64,000 nucleotides of DNA. It comes from Elymus sibiricus (lineage: Eukaryota > Streptophyta > Magnoliopsida > Poales > Poaceae). The notes below the pieces were generated by a model that did no database searches, had not been told where the DNA came from, and saw only the letters and a program-made list of their open reading frames with translations. Each line of letters begins with the position of its first letter. Positions within the stretch are counted from its first letter, which is position 1. Made by a program: the position numbers and the translations under genes. The stretch is from assembly GCA_039707655.1 (NCBI GenBank), contig CM077672.1:200856537-200920536 (forward strand), written 5' to 3'. Positions 9,505 through 21,560 of this stretch are shown here, in pieces.

Positions 9505-12500
9505 GTATATAAAAAGGCTCTCTTCCTCCTCGCTCATCTCATTCCCATCGAGGCCACCAACAACGATGCCACCGGATCCCTGCCGCCGGCGGCGACCATC
9601 AACCACCACGTCGCAGAGTCGCAGCCCACCCCACCGCCGGAGACGAGCCGCCCCAGTCCACCTTCCATCAGCTCCCCGTGCGCTCGCAGTGCCGAGTCCT
9701 GCCCCCGGTGGCCCGGTCGTGTAACCTGCGTACAGCTCCTCCACGTTCCAAGCTGTTCTTGGGCAGGACACGCTCGCCCCTCGAAGACGGCGGCGCCGCA
9801 TCGTCTTCTGGTATCCCCGCGTCGGTGAACGCATCTGTGTGGCCGTTGCAGGGGCTCTTCGGCTTCGGAGCCGGGCCTCTCCTTCCCGTAGCACATGAAG
9901 GACCCGACGGCGCGTACGTCTCCTGTTTCTCCTCTCACGGGGCAGTGCATAGCTGTGCAGCCATGGGCCCAACCACGGCCCGACTGCTTGACGGTTGCAC
10001 CCACGGCCCCTCCTTGCATTCTCCCGACGCAGCAGTCCTGTGTCCGCGCCATCCGCGAGCTTTGTTTGGCGAGCGCAACTCTCGATGAGCAACGGCGAGG
10101 CAACTCCAGCGGCCAGGTAACCCATTTTCTTTCTCTTGTGGTCGGATTCTCAATTTGACTCGCCTCCAACTCTAAATTTCCCTTCTGGCTCTCCTAGGTC
10201 TTGCTGCAGGGTAGTGAAGGACTGAAGAGCCAAATGGAAGGGGCAGTGAGAAATTGAAGGACCATGAGCAATGCTACGACTTGATGGTTTAGTAGGTATG
10301 GCTGTGAATCCAAATCTCGATGCAGCCACCAGAATCTTGCTGTTGTTTTGGCGTGCTATCAGATTTGTTTCCTCCTTATCTTTTGATGTAGAGATGTCTA
10401 AAACAACTGATGTGTAAACTTAAAAAAATTGTTCACCAAATACACTGCATTGTTCACAAGAATAATTGTTCAGTTTCGGTGTATTCCTCTGTACGTGTGC
10501 TTTGCTGATCCTGATGTGTCAGTCAAGAGTGTGCAAGTATCTGCACTTTCTTCTTTTGCATAAAGAGATCCCTCTGATGGAGCCTCTTCTTCAGTTCCTA
10601 TACCATGCCTTGTTTGCAACTTGCTTGCTCTATCATGTAAAAAATCTAGAAATCGAGCTTCTTTCAAACCCCAATTATGTTCTTTGCGGCACACAATCTG
10701 AACTTCTCTATTCCTCTTTCAGGTTATTTTGGAGCTGTAGAGAAAGATCTGGTAACAAATGAGAATGAGATCAAGGCTGAGGTATTGTACATCCAAAGAT
10801 CAGACATGTTTTGTATTGCTTGAACTGACCGATGAGGTCCTCTTTCAACTGCTCCATTTTATGTTCGATCATGCAATGTTCACAAGCAATCAGCTTGGTT
10901 CTGCCTGAGGTTGAGGTTTCCTCCTCCTTATCTTTTTAATTACAACGATTACGCCTTAGTTTGTTTTGCATAATGGGGAGGGATTGTATACCGGTTGACC
11001 TTGATGCCTGGAAGCAAAGAAAAGGCTAGAAGGTTGGTTCCCAATCATAATTGCATACCTTGGTTTCCGTGGGTACACTCGTACTTCATGTTCCTGTACA
11101 CTGTAATATGGCCCTGTTATATCAGTGGAGCAGAGATCAACATGATGCATCTGTTTTTGCTAAATGATGATTGTTGATGTTTTTTTATATTAATAAAAAA
11201 TAGATGTGTGTTTGTTGTTTCCATTCTGCTTTTCGGGCATATGCTTATTTGTAGGTATGTTGCTCCCCTCCCTCTTTTAATATATTTGTACTTGTTTTCT
11301 TATTGTTTGTAAAAACAGATTTATACTGTACATGCACATGATGTTTTGCCTTCTATTTCTAAATTTACAATTTATGATTCTAAAATATCCTATGCGATAT
11401 TGTTTTTTATTCTTTTGTATTGGCACACCAAGACTGGTGTTGCGCGGCCACCTCTGAAGTCGAGGTCGAGTTCGCATGCACACTGCATACTGTCGGGCAT
11501 GGAAATCTACTCAATAGGTATAACTCTGAATTTTCCCCTTGCTAGAGAAAGTAGAGCTTTTATAGTTCAGAAGATATCCTTTCAGTTCATTTTGCTTCAG
11601 GCCGGGGCCCTTTTTGTACCTGAACTGATTGGCTCGCCCTATCTACAATCTTCAGACATGCAATTTCTCCATGAAGCTCTAAGTTTTCGTCTCTCGCAAC
11701 GATCCTTGAGCACCGTGGAGCAGCTTCTTCATCCAGCCTCATGTTTTCGTCTAAAGCAGGGGTCAGTGAAGTTTGTACTATATTTTTAGGCAGTGTATGG
11801 TGCTCGAACTTTCTCCTGTTTGCACTTATTTTTAGGCACTCAGTTTTTAGCAAAAGTACCACCAAAGATGCATATTAGCACACTAACAGACCGCATTTTG
11901 ATCATATGTTCCTCTTGTTTTTTTCTTGATGCTATTATTCAGTAATAATTTTATCCAAATATAAGATGATAGGGACATAAACATATAGATGCTGATACAA
12001 GTTCGTATTCTTCAGACTACAAGGCGAATTGTTACATAAACAACAGAGAGAGCGTTGGGACGGCCTGCCCCACATCCCATGAGGTACCCAGTACCCACCG
12101 GTCTGCCCCAGCTCCCCCAAATGAGGAGTTCCACTGGTTGATATGCATGTATAAATTTTAACAGGCCGGGGTCAACAGAAATTCCAAACTTAAGCTGCAG
12201 TCGGAGATCTATGATTCTTCTTCATCGAAAGAAGAAACACCTTTTTCTGTCATCCATGTCTACATACATGCATGCCTGCAAAAGGAAACATAATCTCTGC
12301 GTTGTGTTACATTCAGGAGCATGCATTTTATCCCAGTTCTGCACTTCTGAAAATGTTTGATTTTAAATCAAGGGATGTAATTGCAAATGTTGAACTCCCA
12401 AGTAGAAAATAGACATATTGAACTTAATTTTAACTGATGCTTCTCTTCTTTGTTTTGCCTTTCTTTTCCTTTCCTTCACAGGTAGCTGCCCTATTCAGTG

Positions 12501-12698
12501 AGCAGGTTTTTAATCCATGAAAGTTATGTCCTTTCCCTGTTAATTGTACATCATTTCTTTCTTAGGAACAACACGCAGATCATCTACACGGGCAACAGAC
12601 GCACAAGAGCTAGCCGTCGCATTGTACCACCTCACCGCCAAGGTCCACGCCGCAGCTCTAGGCGCACTCCACAGAAAGCAAATCTGACTACAGTGTAG
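9505..12698 (+). pseudogene. captured multi-exon gene fragments, unidentified
   Basis: A TATA-like TATATAAAAAGG (about 9505-9516) precedes a GC-rich block (9540-10115) ending in a possible splice donor (CCAG|GTAACCC). Clean exon-like segments with AG before and GT after follow at about 10723-10781 (20 open codons, reading GYFGAVEKDLVTNENE), about 11432-11514, and 12481-12504. A last one runs 12567-12698 and ends in a stop. The AT-rich introns are about 0.5-1 kb. I do not recognise the parent gene or genes and cannot say whether the exons come from one or several. Several large opposing ORFs in 9358-10170 reflect GC richness and were not chosen. Confidence 0.4.
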
Positions 12699-13015
12699 TG
12701 ATAGTATCTGGTCACCGTTGCATCGATGTCTAAAATTATGCAAGACAATCAGTCTATAAATAAGTAGTTGGGAAGTTTCTCCTTCCTAGCGAGGCGTCCA
12801 TAGTTGCCACAGAGACAAACCCAATTGGAGGATCAACATCTCAGGTCCTTTGCGATTTTATATCCAGTAGCCACTATCACAACCTATTGTAGATCACTTA
12901 TGCATGTACCAACTAGATGTACCTTTTCCTTGTATGAACTACTTTGCAACTAATCAAGTCTTGGGACGACTTACCAAACATTACAAAAAAACCAAATAAC
13001 TTATCAATCCATGTG

Positions 13016-13046
13016 GCGCGGCGTGCCGCCGCGCACTACCCACTAG
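13016..13046 (+). terminator. Helitron 3' terminal hairpin and CTAG end
   Basis: GCGCGGCG and CGCCGCGC pair perfectly around a TGC loop. After 12 more bases the element ends in CTAG followed by T. This structure serves as the rolling-circle terminator in Helitrons. Confidence 0.82.
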
Positions 13047-13060
13047 TAAGAACCTAGGGG

Positions 13061-13219
13061 GAAACCGGGCTCTCACAGCGAATTTGGTGCATCCGGCCGT
13101 CCATTAGATTTTTTGATGCGATTTGCACCGTCCGATCTCGGAAACCAGGCTCTCACATCGATTTGGCACATCTGGCCGTCCATTCAATTTTTTGATGCGA
13201 TTCGCACCGTCCGATCTCG
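13061..13219 (+). repeat. two-copy 80-bp tandem duplication
   Basis: Units 13061-13140 and 13141-13219 both run from GAAACC(G/A)GGCTCTCACA to CACCGTCCGATCTCG with about ten differences. It sits between the Helitron end and the PB1 fragment. Confidence 0.9.
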
Positions 13220-13511
13220 CGCTGAAACGATCTAGGCCGCCAGATCGAACCTGCGCGCTGTAGCAATGAACAGTTTCACTCTCCGGCGGAAATATCTCGT
13301 GCCACTGTCGTTATTCCCGTGCCCCGTCGAGGGCGTTTTCATCTTTCCACGTGTTGGCCCATGACGTGTTGGTCCTTGGTTGGCCCGTGGTTGGATGAGG
13401 CGAGGGAGAGCGACCAATCCCGTGATGGAAACCTAGCCGCCGCATTTCCCCGTCTCAGCTCTCTCTCCCTCGCTCGATCTCCTCTCCAAGACCTAGTCGC
13501 CCGCACACCCC

Positions 13512-13919
13512 TTGCCATCGCCCCGCCGCGGTCGTTGCCGCTCGCCCCGGCCCCCATCCTCGACCTTCCTTCCCGTTCTTCCTCTCATCGTGTTCGTGCC
13601 GCGCGGGGTGGCGCTCCAGGACCTACTCGCGCGCCTCGCCGACGCCTACGACGGTGCCAGCGGCCCGCACTTCCCGGTCAAGTACCGGCTCCCCAACAAG
13701 GGCCTCGACGCGCTTATCTCGGTCTCCTTGCCCGAGAATCTCGACAACATGGTCGAGGAGTTCGACAAGCTGGCCGTCGCCAGCCCCAAGCTACGGGTCT
13801 TCATCTTCCCCATCTCCGACGTGGCGGCGGGGGATGAGGGCGGCGAGGGCAGCGCCGGATTTGACGCCGGACGCGGCGGCGGGGGACGAAGGCGGCACCG
13901 GGTTCGACGTCAGGCTTAG
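13512..13919 (+). pseudogene. PB1-domain protein gene fragment
   Basis: Codons from about 13590 to 13830 encode a PB1 (Phox/Bem1) domain. Recognisable pieces are VPRGVALQDLLARL, FPVKYRLPNKGLDALISV, ENLDNMVEEFDKL and the closing KLRVFIFP. PB1 domains mediate head-to-tail or acidic-basic protein pairing in plant signalling proteins. The usual N-terminus with the first strand and basic cluster is replaced by unrelated Arg/Pro-rich sequence. Past 13830 the frame shifts: the continuation GFDVRLRYLKAVN is readable only in another frame (to about 13960). The usual kinase or long C-terminal region is absent. It is a truncated, frameshifted capture or pseudogene. Confidence 0.72.
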
Positions 13920-13960
13920 GTACCTCAAGGCCGTCAACGACAACATGCTTGCGTATCCCA

Positions 13961-14490
13961 GCCGCACTTCCTATTGCTGGTGCTGGACTTCTCATGTTCA
14001 GTTGCCTGTGCAGAAGATGGCAACCAGTTCCACTCACAGTGACAGGACTGGCAAGGCACTTGATCCAGAGGTATCATTAAAAATTATGTTCCTGGAGCAA
14101 TGCAATGCAGTTGCTTTTTTGGTTTCTCGTATTGTTCCTGAGAGACCAGGCCTGCTGTTCTCTTTGCAGGAGAGGCTTTTGTTGCCTTGCTTAATTTTGT
14201 TTGGGAGTTCCCTTTGTGTTCGGTAGTGGGACATGTGTTGGTCTACACAGGTATTTCTTTTGTCTTTCAAATGGAGTAAATTGCACAGAACCATCACTTT
14301 CGTGTCACAACTCTCGAAAAACCACCACTTTACCAAACGTGACGCTTTGCACCGCACCGAAAATTTGACAGTGGCAAAAAACATTGAACCAAAAAAAGAT
14401 CTCGTTTTGACGTGTCCGATCGTGCGCGGGCCGACAGCGGTGACGGCGCGCCGCTAACGTCCGTCTTTTTCTTTTGCGCTCTTGTCGAAG
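13961..14490. other. mixed low-information segment after the PB1 fragment
   Basis: About 14015-14072 (QKMATSSTHSDRTGKALDPE, then GTATCA) looks like an exon end with a splice donor but is unidentified. The part 14273-14460, with repeated ACCACCACTTT-type phrases, resembles repetitive intergenic grass DNA. I see no gene or clear terminal inverted repeats. Confidence 0.4.
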
Positions 14491-14608
14491 CTGCTGGGTC
14501 GGGCCAGCGCGTGGGGGAGGGGTAGTTTACTGGGCTGGGCGCGTTTGGGCTGCAGAGTCGGGCCGGCGCGTGAGGGAGGGGTAGTTTATCTGGCCTAGCG
14601 CGTTTGGG
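14491..14608 (+). repeat. two-copy 59-bp tandem duplication
   Basis: Units 14491-14549 and 14550-14608 share the frame CTGC..GTCGGGCC(A/G)GCGCGTG and both end GCGCGTTTGGG, with about ten mismatches. They lie about 220 bp upstream of the start codon of the interrupted gene at 14829 and could be part of its promoter. Confidence 0.88.
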
Positions 14609-14885
14609 CTCGTTTGATTATTCTCCAAAAAAAAACGAAAACTAAGCGGTAGTTTGATCGATTGACTGCCCGTTCGGTTTCTCCAGAAAACCTCAGTCCC
14701 TACACGCACACTGAATTCATTCACCCCCTCTTGCATGGATAACCACCACTCCACAGCCTCTCCATCACTCCTCTCCATCCAACTTCCTCCTTCCACTCAC
14801 AGAAAGCAAAGAAAACCTCCATTGCACCATGGCATTTGGCATCGGATGGGACCAGGCGCTGCAGGAGATCTTCGACGACGACAGC

Positions 14886-16403
14886 TGATACGTCCATTTT
14901 GCATCATGTTTTGCTACTGTTATTTATAGTGGTTTTAATCATTATAACACTTTTTGGAGCAATTCTAATGCCTTTTCTCTCTTAATATGCAAGATTCACA
15001 CAAGGAGGGAGAATGCTGGCAGCTGGAATTCTAGACCTGAAAAAGCTAGGTCAAGATACCTATTCTGCACATCTCCAAATGAGCTGAAATTTCACAGAGA
15101 ATTATTTTGGAATAAATAAAAAATACTGGAAGCAAAAAGTACCAGAGGGGGCCACCCAGGTGCCGACGAGGCACCAGGGCGCGCCTCCACCCCCCTAGGC
15201 GCGCCCTGGTACCTCGTGGGCCCCCTGGCCAGCCTCTAGCCCCCATTTTCTGGTATATAAGCCCATTTGCCCTAGAAAAAATAAGGAGAAGACTTTTGGG
15301 ACGGTGCGCCGCCGTCTCGAGGCGGACCTTGGGCAGGAGCACTTTTGCTCTCCGGCGGAGAGATTCTGCCGGGGATACTTCCTTCCGGGAGGGGGAAATC
15401 GTCGCCATCGACGTCACCAACGATCCTCTCATCGTGGGACTAATCTTCATCAACATCTTCACCAGCACCATCTCATCTTAAATCCTAGTTCATCTCTTGT
15501 ATTCAATCTTTGTCTCAAAACCTCAGATTGGTACCTGTGAGTTGCTAGTAGTGTTGATTACATCTTGTAGTTGATGCTAGTTGGTTTATTTGGTGGAAGA
15601 TTATATGTTCAGATCCAATATGATATTTAATACCCCTCTGATCTTGGGCATGATGATGATTTGTGAGTAGTTACTTTTGTTCTTGAGGACATGGGAGAAG
15701 TCTTGTCATAAGTAATCATGTGAATTTGGTATTCGTTCAATATTTTGATGATATGCATGTTGTTGATTCTCTTAGTGGTGTCATGTGAACGTCGACTACA
15801 TGACACTTCACCATCTTGGGCCTAAGGGAATGCATTGTGGAGTAGTAATTAGATGATGGGTTGCTAGAGTGACAGAAGCTTAAACCCTAGTTTATGCGCT
15901 ATTCCGTAAGGGGCTGATTTGGATCCACATGTTTAATGCTATGGTTAGAGTTATCTTAATTCTTCTTTTGTAGTTGCGGATGCTTGCGAGAGGGGGTAAT
16001 CATAAGTGGGAGGCTTGTTCAATTAAGAACAGCACCCAAGCACCGGTTCACCCACATATCAAATTATCAAAGTAGCGAACGCGAATCAAACAAACATGAT
16101 GAAAGTGACTAGATGAAATTCACATGTGTCCTCGAGAACGTGTTGCTTATTATAAGAGATCGTTCCGGCTTGTCCTTTGCTATAAAAAGGATTGGGCCAC
16201 CTTGCTGCACTCTTTGTTACTATTGCTACCTATCACTTGTTACAAATTATCTTGCTATCAAACTACTCGTCACCGATAATTTCAGTGCTTGCAGAAAATA
16301 CCTTGCTGAAAACCGCTTATCATTTCCTTCTGCTCCTCGTTGGGTTCAACACTCTTACTTATCGAAAGGACTACGATTGATCCCCTATACTTGTGGGTCA
16401 TCA
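14886..16403 (+). mobile_element. solo LTR, TGATACG family (1518 bp, TSD ACAGC)
   Basis: It starts TGATACGTCC and ends GGGTCATCA, flanked by ACAGC at 14881-14885 and 16404-16408. There is no internal coding region. Its last 70 bp closely match the ends of the LTRs at 50818-52339 and 56329-57849, so it is a solo LTR of a related gypsy family. A TATATAA motif lies near 15253. It disrupts the small gene at 14829. Confidence 0.88.
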
Positions 16404-16713
16404 ACAGCACCAAGCTCTCCTAGGCGCACGAGGTGAGCACCTGGTACGCCAGTGTTGCCATCCTCAAGAATCATGCATGCGCGGTGAGGGCGGCCGCCAA
16501 CCATGAGGAGTACGCCCGATTGCCAGACCTCCACCGCCCACTGATTGAGAAACTGGTCTGGGCGATGGGGGAGGCTAGGGATTCCTGTACCAGAACTGCG
16601 ACCAACACCGCGTGGACTATGAGCTCGACAAGGTGGTGCCAGTGTTGCCCCTCGCTCCTCTGATGGAGATGGAGACGTCGCAGATGGAGCAGCAGGTGCA
16701 GGTGGATGCACCC

Positions 16714-19666
16714 TGTAGCGCCCAAGATGCAATTCTATCCCGATCACGTGATGAATTCATGATTGGGGTAGAATCGCATTTCGAGCGCATAGCAAGGTGG
16801 ATATCATTACAACATACCATGTACTGAATAGATGAGAATACGAGATAAAGGCTTACACTCGCCACAAGCTACAACATGAATACATCAAATACATCAATAC
16901 ATAGCAATCATCATACAGAAGAGCATGATCCGACTACGAATGAAATCAAACGAAAGAAGAACGACATCCACCCTGCTAATCCCAAGCTGCCAACCGGGAA
17001 CCCATCCTATGATCGACGAAAAAGAAGAAGCAGCAGAAGAAGAACTCCAACTAGAACAAGCATCGCTCTCACGTCAAAGCATCGCTTTACCTGTACCTAC
17101 ACCTATTGTTGTAGTAATCTGTGAGCCACGGGGACCCAGCAATCTCATTACCATGGGTATCAAAACTAGCAAAGCTTAATGGGTATGGAATGGTTAAGTG
17201 GTGAGGTTGCAGCAAGCACTAGCATTTGTATGTGGCTACTTTACGAGTACAAGAGTAAGAAGAGTAACCTATGCATAAACGGACGTGTACTAGTAATGAT
17301 CAAGAAGTGATCATGAACACCTACTTACGAGTCATACATAACCCCACCGTGTTCTCTTCCCGAACTCCCTCGAAAAGAGACGATCACGGTTACGCACGCG
17401 GTTGGTGTATTTTAATTAGCTTTAGTGTCAAGTTCTCTACAACCGGATATTATAAATTTCCAAGTCGCCACATAACCGCGGGCACGGCTTTCTGAAAGAT
17501 TTAACCCTGCAGGGGTGCTCCAAGTAGTTCATTACAAAATAGCACAGGCATCCGATGGAAAATCTCACACTGTGATATCACGATGCCTATAAGGAATCCC
17601 GGTGGACAAGCCACTCGTCAAAAGTAAAACTAAACCAGTAAGACCTCCCGACGTGCGACACCCCGATAGGAGCCGCGCGTATCTCGTTATCAGGCCATGA
17701 CGGATAAGCGACGCGTAAGAGTAAAACCAGACCTTGAGTTGCCTCGTGGTGGCCCCGCACAGTGCTCCAGTTTCAGACCAATACCATCAGCACTGGCCCA
17801 CTTATATTATGTTGAATTAATCTGCGGGTAGCGCTAACTTCCTATGCGTTAATAAGTTATCAGTATTACTATGTTGGCAAATTTTAACACCAAAGTTGGG
17901 TCTTACTGGAAGAGTTTTATTCAAAGGGAATTGTCAAGGGGGGCCCATAAACCCCAATCATGTTAGGAACTCTATTCAAGGAACATAACACCTGTATGAC
18001 GGAAACTAAGGCGGCATGAGTGGAACAAAACACCAGGCAAAAGACCGAGCCTTCCACACATTACCAAGTATATAGATGCATTAATTAAATAAGAGATATT
18101 GTGATATCCCATGAAATCCATGTCCCAACATGGAACAACCTGCAACTGCACCTGCAACTAGCAATGCTATAAGAGGGCCTGAGCAAATCGGTAACATAGC
18201 CAAACAACGGTTTGCTAGGATAGTGGAGGTTAGAGGCTTATCATGGCAAGTTGGGAGGCTTGACAAACAAGTGGTAGGTAACAAGACATAGCGATAGCAT
18301 CAAGACAACTAGCAAGCAAAGATAGTAGTGATATCTGAGGTAATGGTCATCTTGCCTGGAATCCCGCTTGGAAGAAGACCAAATCCATGAAGTAGTCGAA
18401 CAAGCATAGTCGAACGAATCCTCACAACTCCGGAACGTTACCAGGAACTATCGAGGAGAAGCGCAACCGGAAAGAAGCAAACAACATGGTAAACAAACAT
18501 AACAAAGTCATGGCATGATGCACAATCGAGTATGATGCATGTCAAGTTTAAAGATGCATGGTAAGGCAAAGTGCACAAACAATCACTACACATTAAGTGA
18601 AGCTCAATATGCAACACAATTAATTTATTTAGTTCACTCCCATTTATGCTACTCATCAATATTAAATGTTGTTAAACATGTCAAGGGGTGAATCATAAGT
18701 AAACTACACATCTAGGCAAGTTTAAACGAGGCCGGAAACAACACATAACAATTCCGGTAAGTCCCCATACGCAATTTTCGAATTTGATACTGTTTTTCCT
18801 AAAACAATATTTTATTGTTGTTAAACATGCAAAGTAAATGCACCATGTTATTCTACACATTTTTCTAGCCCATTTACATATGTAATTTATTTAATTCGGA
18901 GTTACGGTTATTTAGTTATGAAATAAACCATTTTAGCATGTCATTTAAGCAAATTAATGCAAACAGCAATGTTAAACATTTTTAACATGGATCAGAGTTG
19001 GATATTGTGAAACTACATGAAATTCTAAGCATTTTACATATATGACATATTTTTATTGCGATGCACGGCTATTTAATTATTAGCATTTTAAAATGATGGC
19101 ATTTTTGGATCGGGGGAAGAGGTGGAGGTTGCTAGTTGGATGAATGGGGAAAACGAGGTGGATCTGGTGGAGAGCAGTGGCGGCGGCGGATGATGATGGG
19201 ACAAGTTCCCTATGTTTTAGGGTTGGTCTAAAAGGTGGTCTATATATAGGAAATCGAACTAGGTTTAGACCCTCCGATTTAGATCGGACGGTCGAGATAA
19301 TTAGGCTAGGGGAGTCCAATGAAGAAACCGAAGATGTTTAGGGATGTTCAGGGTTGATCCAGACCCAACGGTCACGATTGGGCGGTTCGGGTTCGGGGAA
19401 GTTTTCGGACTAGGTTGCGAGTGGGTCTGTGGTTGTGCAGAGATGTTAGGCGGTCGTGTGGAAGTGTGATTGGTCTCAGGACGGACAACGATGACAATGG
19501 GGAGAACCCGCAACTACGAACGGATGCAAGTTTTGAAAAAAAAATGACGACAACTAAGTGCCGATGCAATGCGAATGATGTGATGATGAATGCAACAAAC
19601 AAATAATTAACGCGGCTACAGCGAAAACATGGAAGGCATCTGGAGCGTCGATCTCGCGCTGTTACA
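16714..19666 (-). mobile_element. solo-LTR-like element of 2953 bp
   Basis: On the + strand it begins TGTAGCGCCC and ends GCTGTTACA; TG..CA ends fit an LTR in either orientation. Its flanks are CACCC (16709-16713) and CGCCC (19667-19671), a 5-bp TSD with one mismatch. No gag or pol is seen; the interior is AT-rich and non-coding. The minus orientation is chosen because TGTAACAGCGCGAG resembles the 5' ends of known grass LTRs; this is weak. It could also be an element with short unrecognised LTRs. Confidence 0.68.
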
Positions 19667-19970
19667 CGCCCCAGATGGAGCAGCAGCAGATGGAGGTGGA
19701 GACGGGCACAAGCAGCAGGAGGAAGAAGCAGCTCCGCATCATGGGGCCAGTTTGCCCATCTCTCCATCTTCTAAAGCTGCAGCAAGAGTGAGTCTGATGC
19801 AGCACTGTCTTTGTTAATTTCTGCAGCAAGATCTGAACCAATATATGGGTTCAGTTAGTTTCTGCACTTAGTAGTGTGCTTGCGTCTGAAGAACTTGAAC
19901 TATGTGTGGTTTCTATCTGAACTCAACTATCTATGATATCCTATCTATCTATCTATGCCTGCGTCTGAAT

Positions 19971-20118
19971 GTCTGTGCTCATATTATCTGAAATGTTTGT
20001 GCTCACACTATCTGATTGTTTGTGCTCACACTATCTGAATGACACTGCTCATATTATCTGAATATTGGTGCTCACACTATCTGAATATTGTTGCTCACAC
20101 TATCTTAATATTGCTGCT
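19971..20118. repeat. ~25-bp minisatellite
   Basis: About six diverged copies of a unit like CTCACACTATCTGAATATTG follow the 3' end of the disrupted gene. The CACTA-like left terminus at 20121 lies in or beside the last unit. Confidence 0.85.
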
Positions 20119-20469
20119 CACACTACGCTACAAAAAAAAGACACATCCGTGACATTATGGCCCGAACGAAAACTTTTTCTGTGATGGTTATGACAATTCT
20201 ATGATGATAATTGTGACAAAAACACGTATCATCATAGATGTGGTGGGCTCCTACTTCTATGACAAAAAATTATGACAGAAAATGGGCTTTTCGTCCTGGG
20301 CGGGCCTGAGACGCACCTACATGACATTCTTTGGGCCGTCCATGACGTAAAAAATCATGGTAGAACTGAGGGCGAGGAAAAATTTGGGGAGTTCCCGGTT
20401 ACGGTGGGTGGTCGGGGCCGAGCGATGCAATGTGGTTTGCGCGTTTCCCTCGTACGCGCGTGTGTGCAA

Positions 20470-21560
20470 GGCGTTCGCTAACTGAACCCGAGCAAGGCGT
20501 TCGCTTACTGAACCCGAGCGATCGCACTAGCTAGCTACATACTGAACATGAGCGATCTATCCCACTACGTACTGAAGTCGATCGATCGATCCCTTCGCTG
20601 CTAACTGAACCCAAGCGATTCCTTCGCTGCTAACTGAACCCGAGCGATCGATTGCTGCTGCTTACTGAAGCCGATCGAGCCCCCGTGTGAGACGTAGCCA
20701 GTCGGTGTTGGGTTGCCTCTCGATGAACAGTGACCATTGCTGCCGCGCGCGCGATACGTAGAACGAGTCGAGACGTGGTGAGTCGAGCCGGTTGGTTGGC
20801 TGTGGATGAACAGTTCCCGGTGGGGGTTGGATGAACATGACCCCGTGGTAGTAGGCGGTTTCCACTGGATGAACAGAGCCCCGAGGTGGCCACCACACCC
20901 CAGCCGGTTGGGGGTGGATGAACAGGACTCCGTGGAGGCTAAATGAATAGTAGCCGGTGGAGGCTGGAGGAAGTTGACGGTGGATGAACAGTAGCTGGTG
21001 GAGGCCGAGGAAGTCGACGATGGATGAACAGTAGCTGGTGGAGGGTTAGGAAGTCGACGGTGGATGAACAATAGCCCGTGGAGGCTGGAGCGAGGCAGTA
21101 GACGATGGATGAACAATAGCTCGTGGAGTCCCGTTTTGCGGTACGCCATACCCCTCCCGATGAACAGGACCCCGTTTCGACCGTAGGCGGTTGGAGAGAA
21201 GTCCGTTTCCTCCATTTTGCGGTACGCCACACCCCTCCCGATGAATAGGACCCCGTTTCGACCGTAGGCGGTTGGAGAGAAATCCGTTTCCACCATTTTT
21301 CGGTACGCCAGACCCCTCCCGATGAACAGGATCCTGTTTCGACCGTAGGCGGTCGAACAGAAGGCCGTTTCCTCCGTTTTGCGGTATGCCAGACCCCGTT
21401 TCGACTGTTCCGTCCAAGGCAGTTGGCTCCTGATGAACAGGATGCATTCCGACCCAGTCAGTTTCCTCCCGATGAACAGGACGCATTCCGACCCAGTCGG
21501 TTGCCTCCCGATGAACACGACGATGTTTCTCCGTTCTGACCCGGCCGGTTGGCTGCCGAT
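20470..21560. repeat. layered subterminal tandem repeats of the CACTA-like element
   Basis: There are three successive repeat types: ACTGAACCCGAGCGATC-like units (20470-20680), about 43-bp units built on GGTGGATGAACAGTAGC (about 20800-21130), and about 80-bp units containing GATGAACAGGACCCCGTTTC (about 21150-21560). All share the core GATGAACA. Such subterminal arrays are where CACTA transposases bind in known elements. The long reverse-strand ORFs here are by-products of the repeats. Confidence 0.8.

Larger units (their letters stand above)
9443..13046 (+). mobile_element. Helitron-like element with captured gene pieces (5' end uncertain)
   Basis: The 3' end is diagnostic. A perfect 8-bp GC stem (13016-13023 with 13027-13034, loop TGC) is followed 12 bases later by CTAG (13043-13046) and a T, as Helitrons require (CTRR|T). 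The interior alternates GC-rich exon-like blocks with AT-rich blocks bounded by GT..AG, which fits exon capture. No Rep/helicase is present, so it would be non-autonomous. I could not identify a TC 5' terminus; 9443 is only the first base after the neighbouring LTR. Confidence 0.65.
14829..19817 (+). pseudogene. small unrecognised gene split by two LTR insertions
   Basis: Coding starts at ATG 14829 (MAFGIGWDQALQEIFDDDS). It is cut at 14885 by the LTR 14886-16403, resumes at 16409, is cut again at 16713 by the element 16714-19666, and resumes at 19672 with a Gln-rich stretch. After removing the insertions the frame crosses the first join smoothly but meets TAG at 16421-16423. A shift near 16580 is needed to reach the frame encoding a second conserved-looking block. 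The helical middle part (EVSTWYASVAILKNHACAV) looks like a genuine protein. No family recognised. The Gln/Met-rich C-terminal part contains a QMEQQ repeat. Confidence 0.55.

Noticed and set aside
9358..10170. Overlapping reverse ORFs of 255 and 211 codons
   Set aside because: The region is GC-rich with competing open frames on both strands; the first runs into the neighbouring LTR; no domain seen.
20601..21518. 305-codon reverse-strand ORF with repeated LFIGR/CSS phrases
   Set aside because: It is produced by tandem repeats containing GATGAACAGG; equally repetitive frames exist in other phases and no domain is visible.
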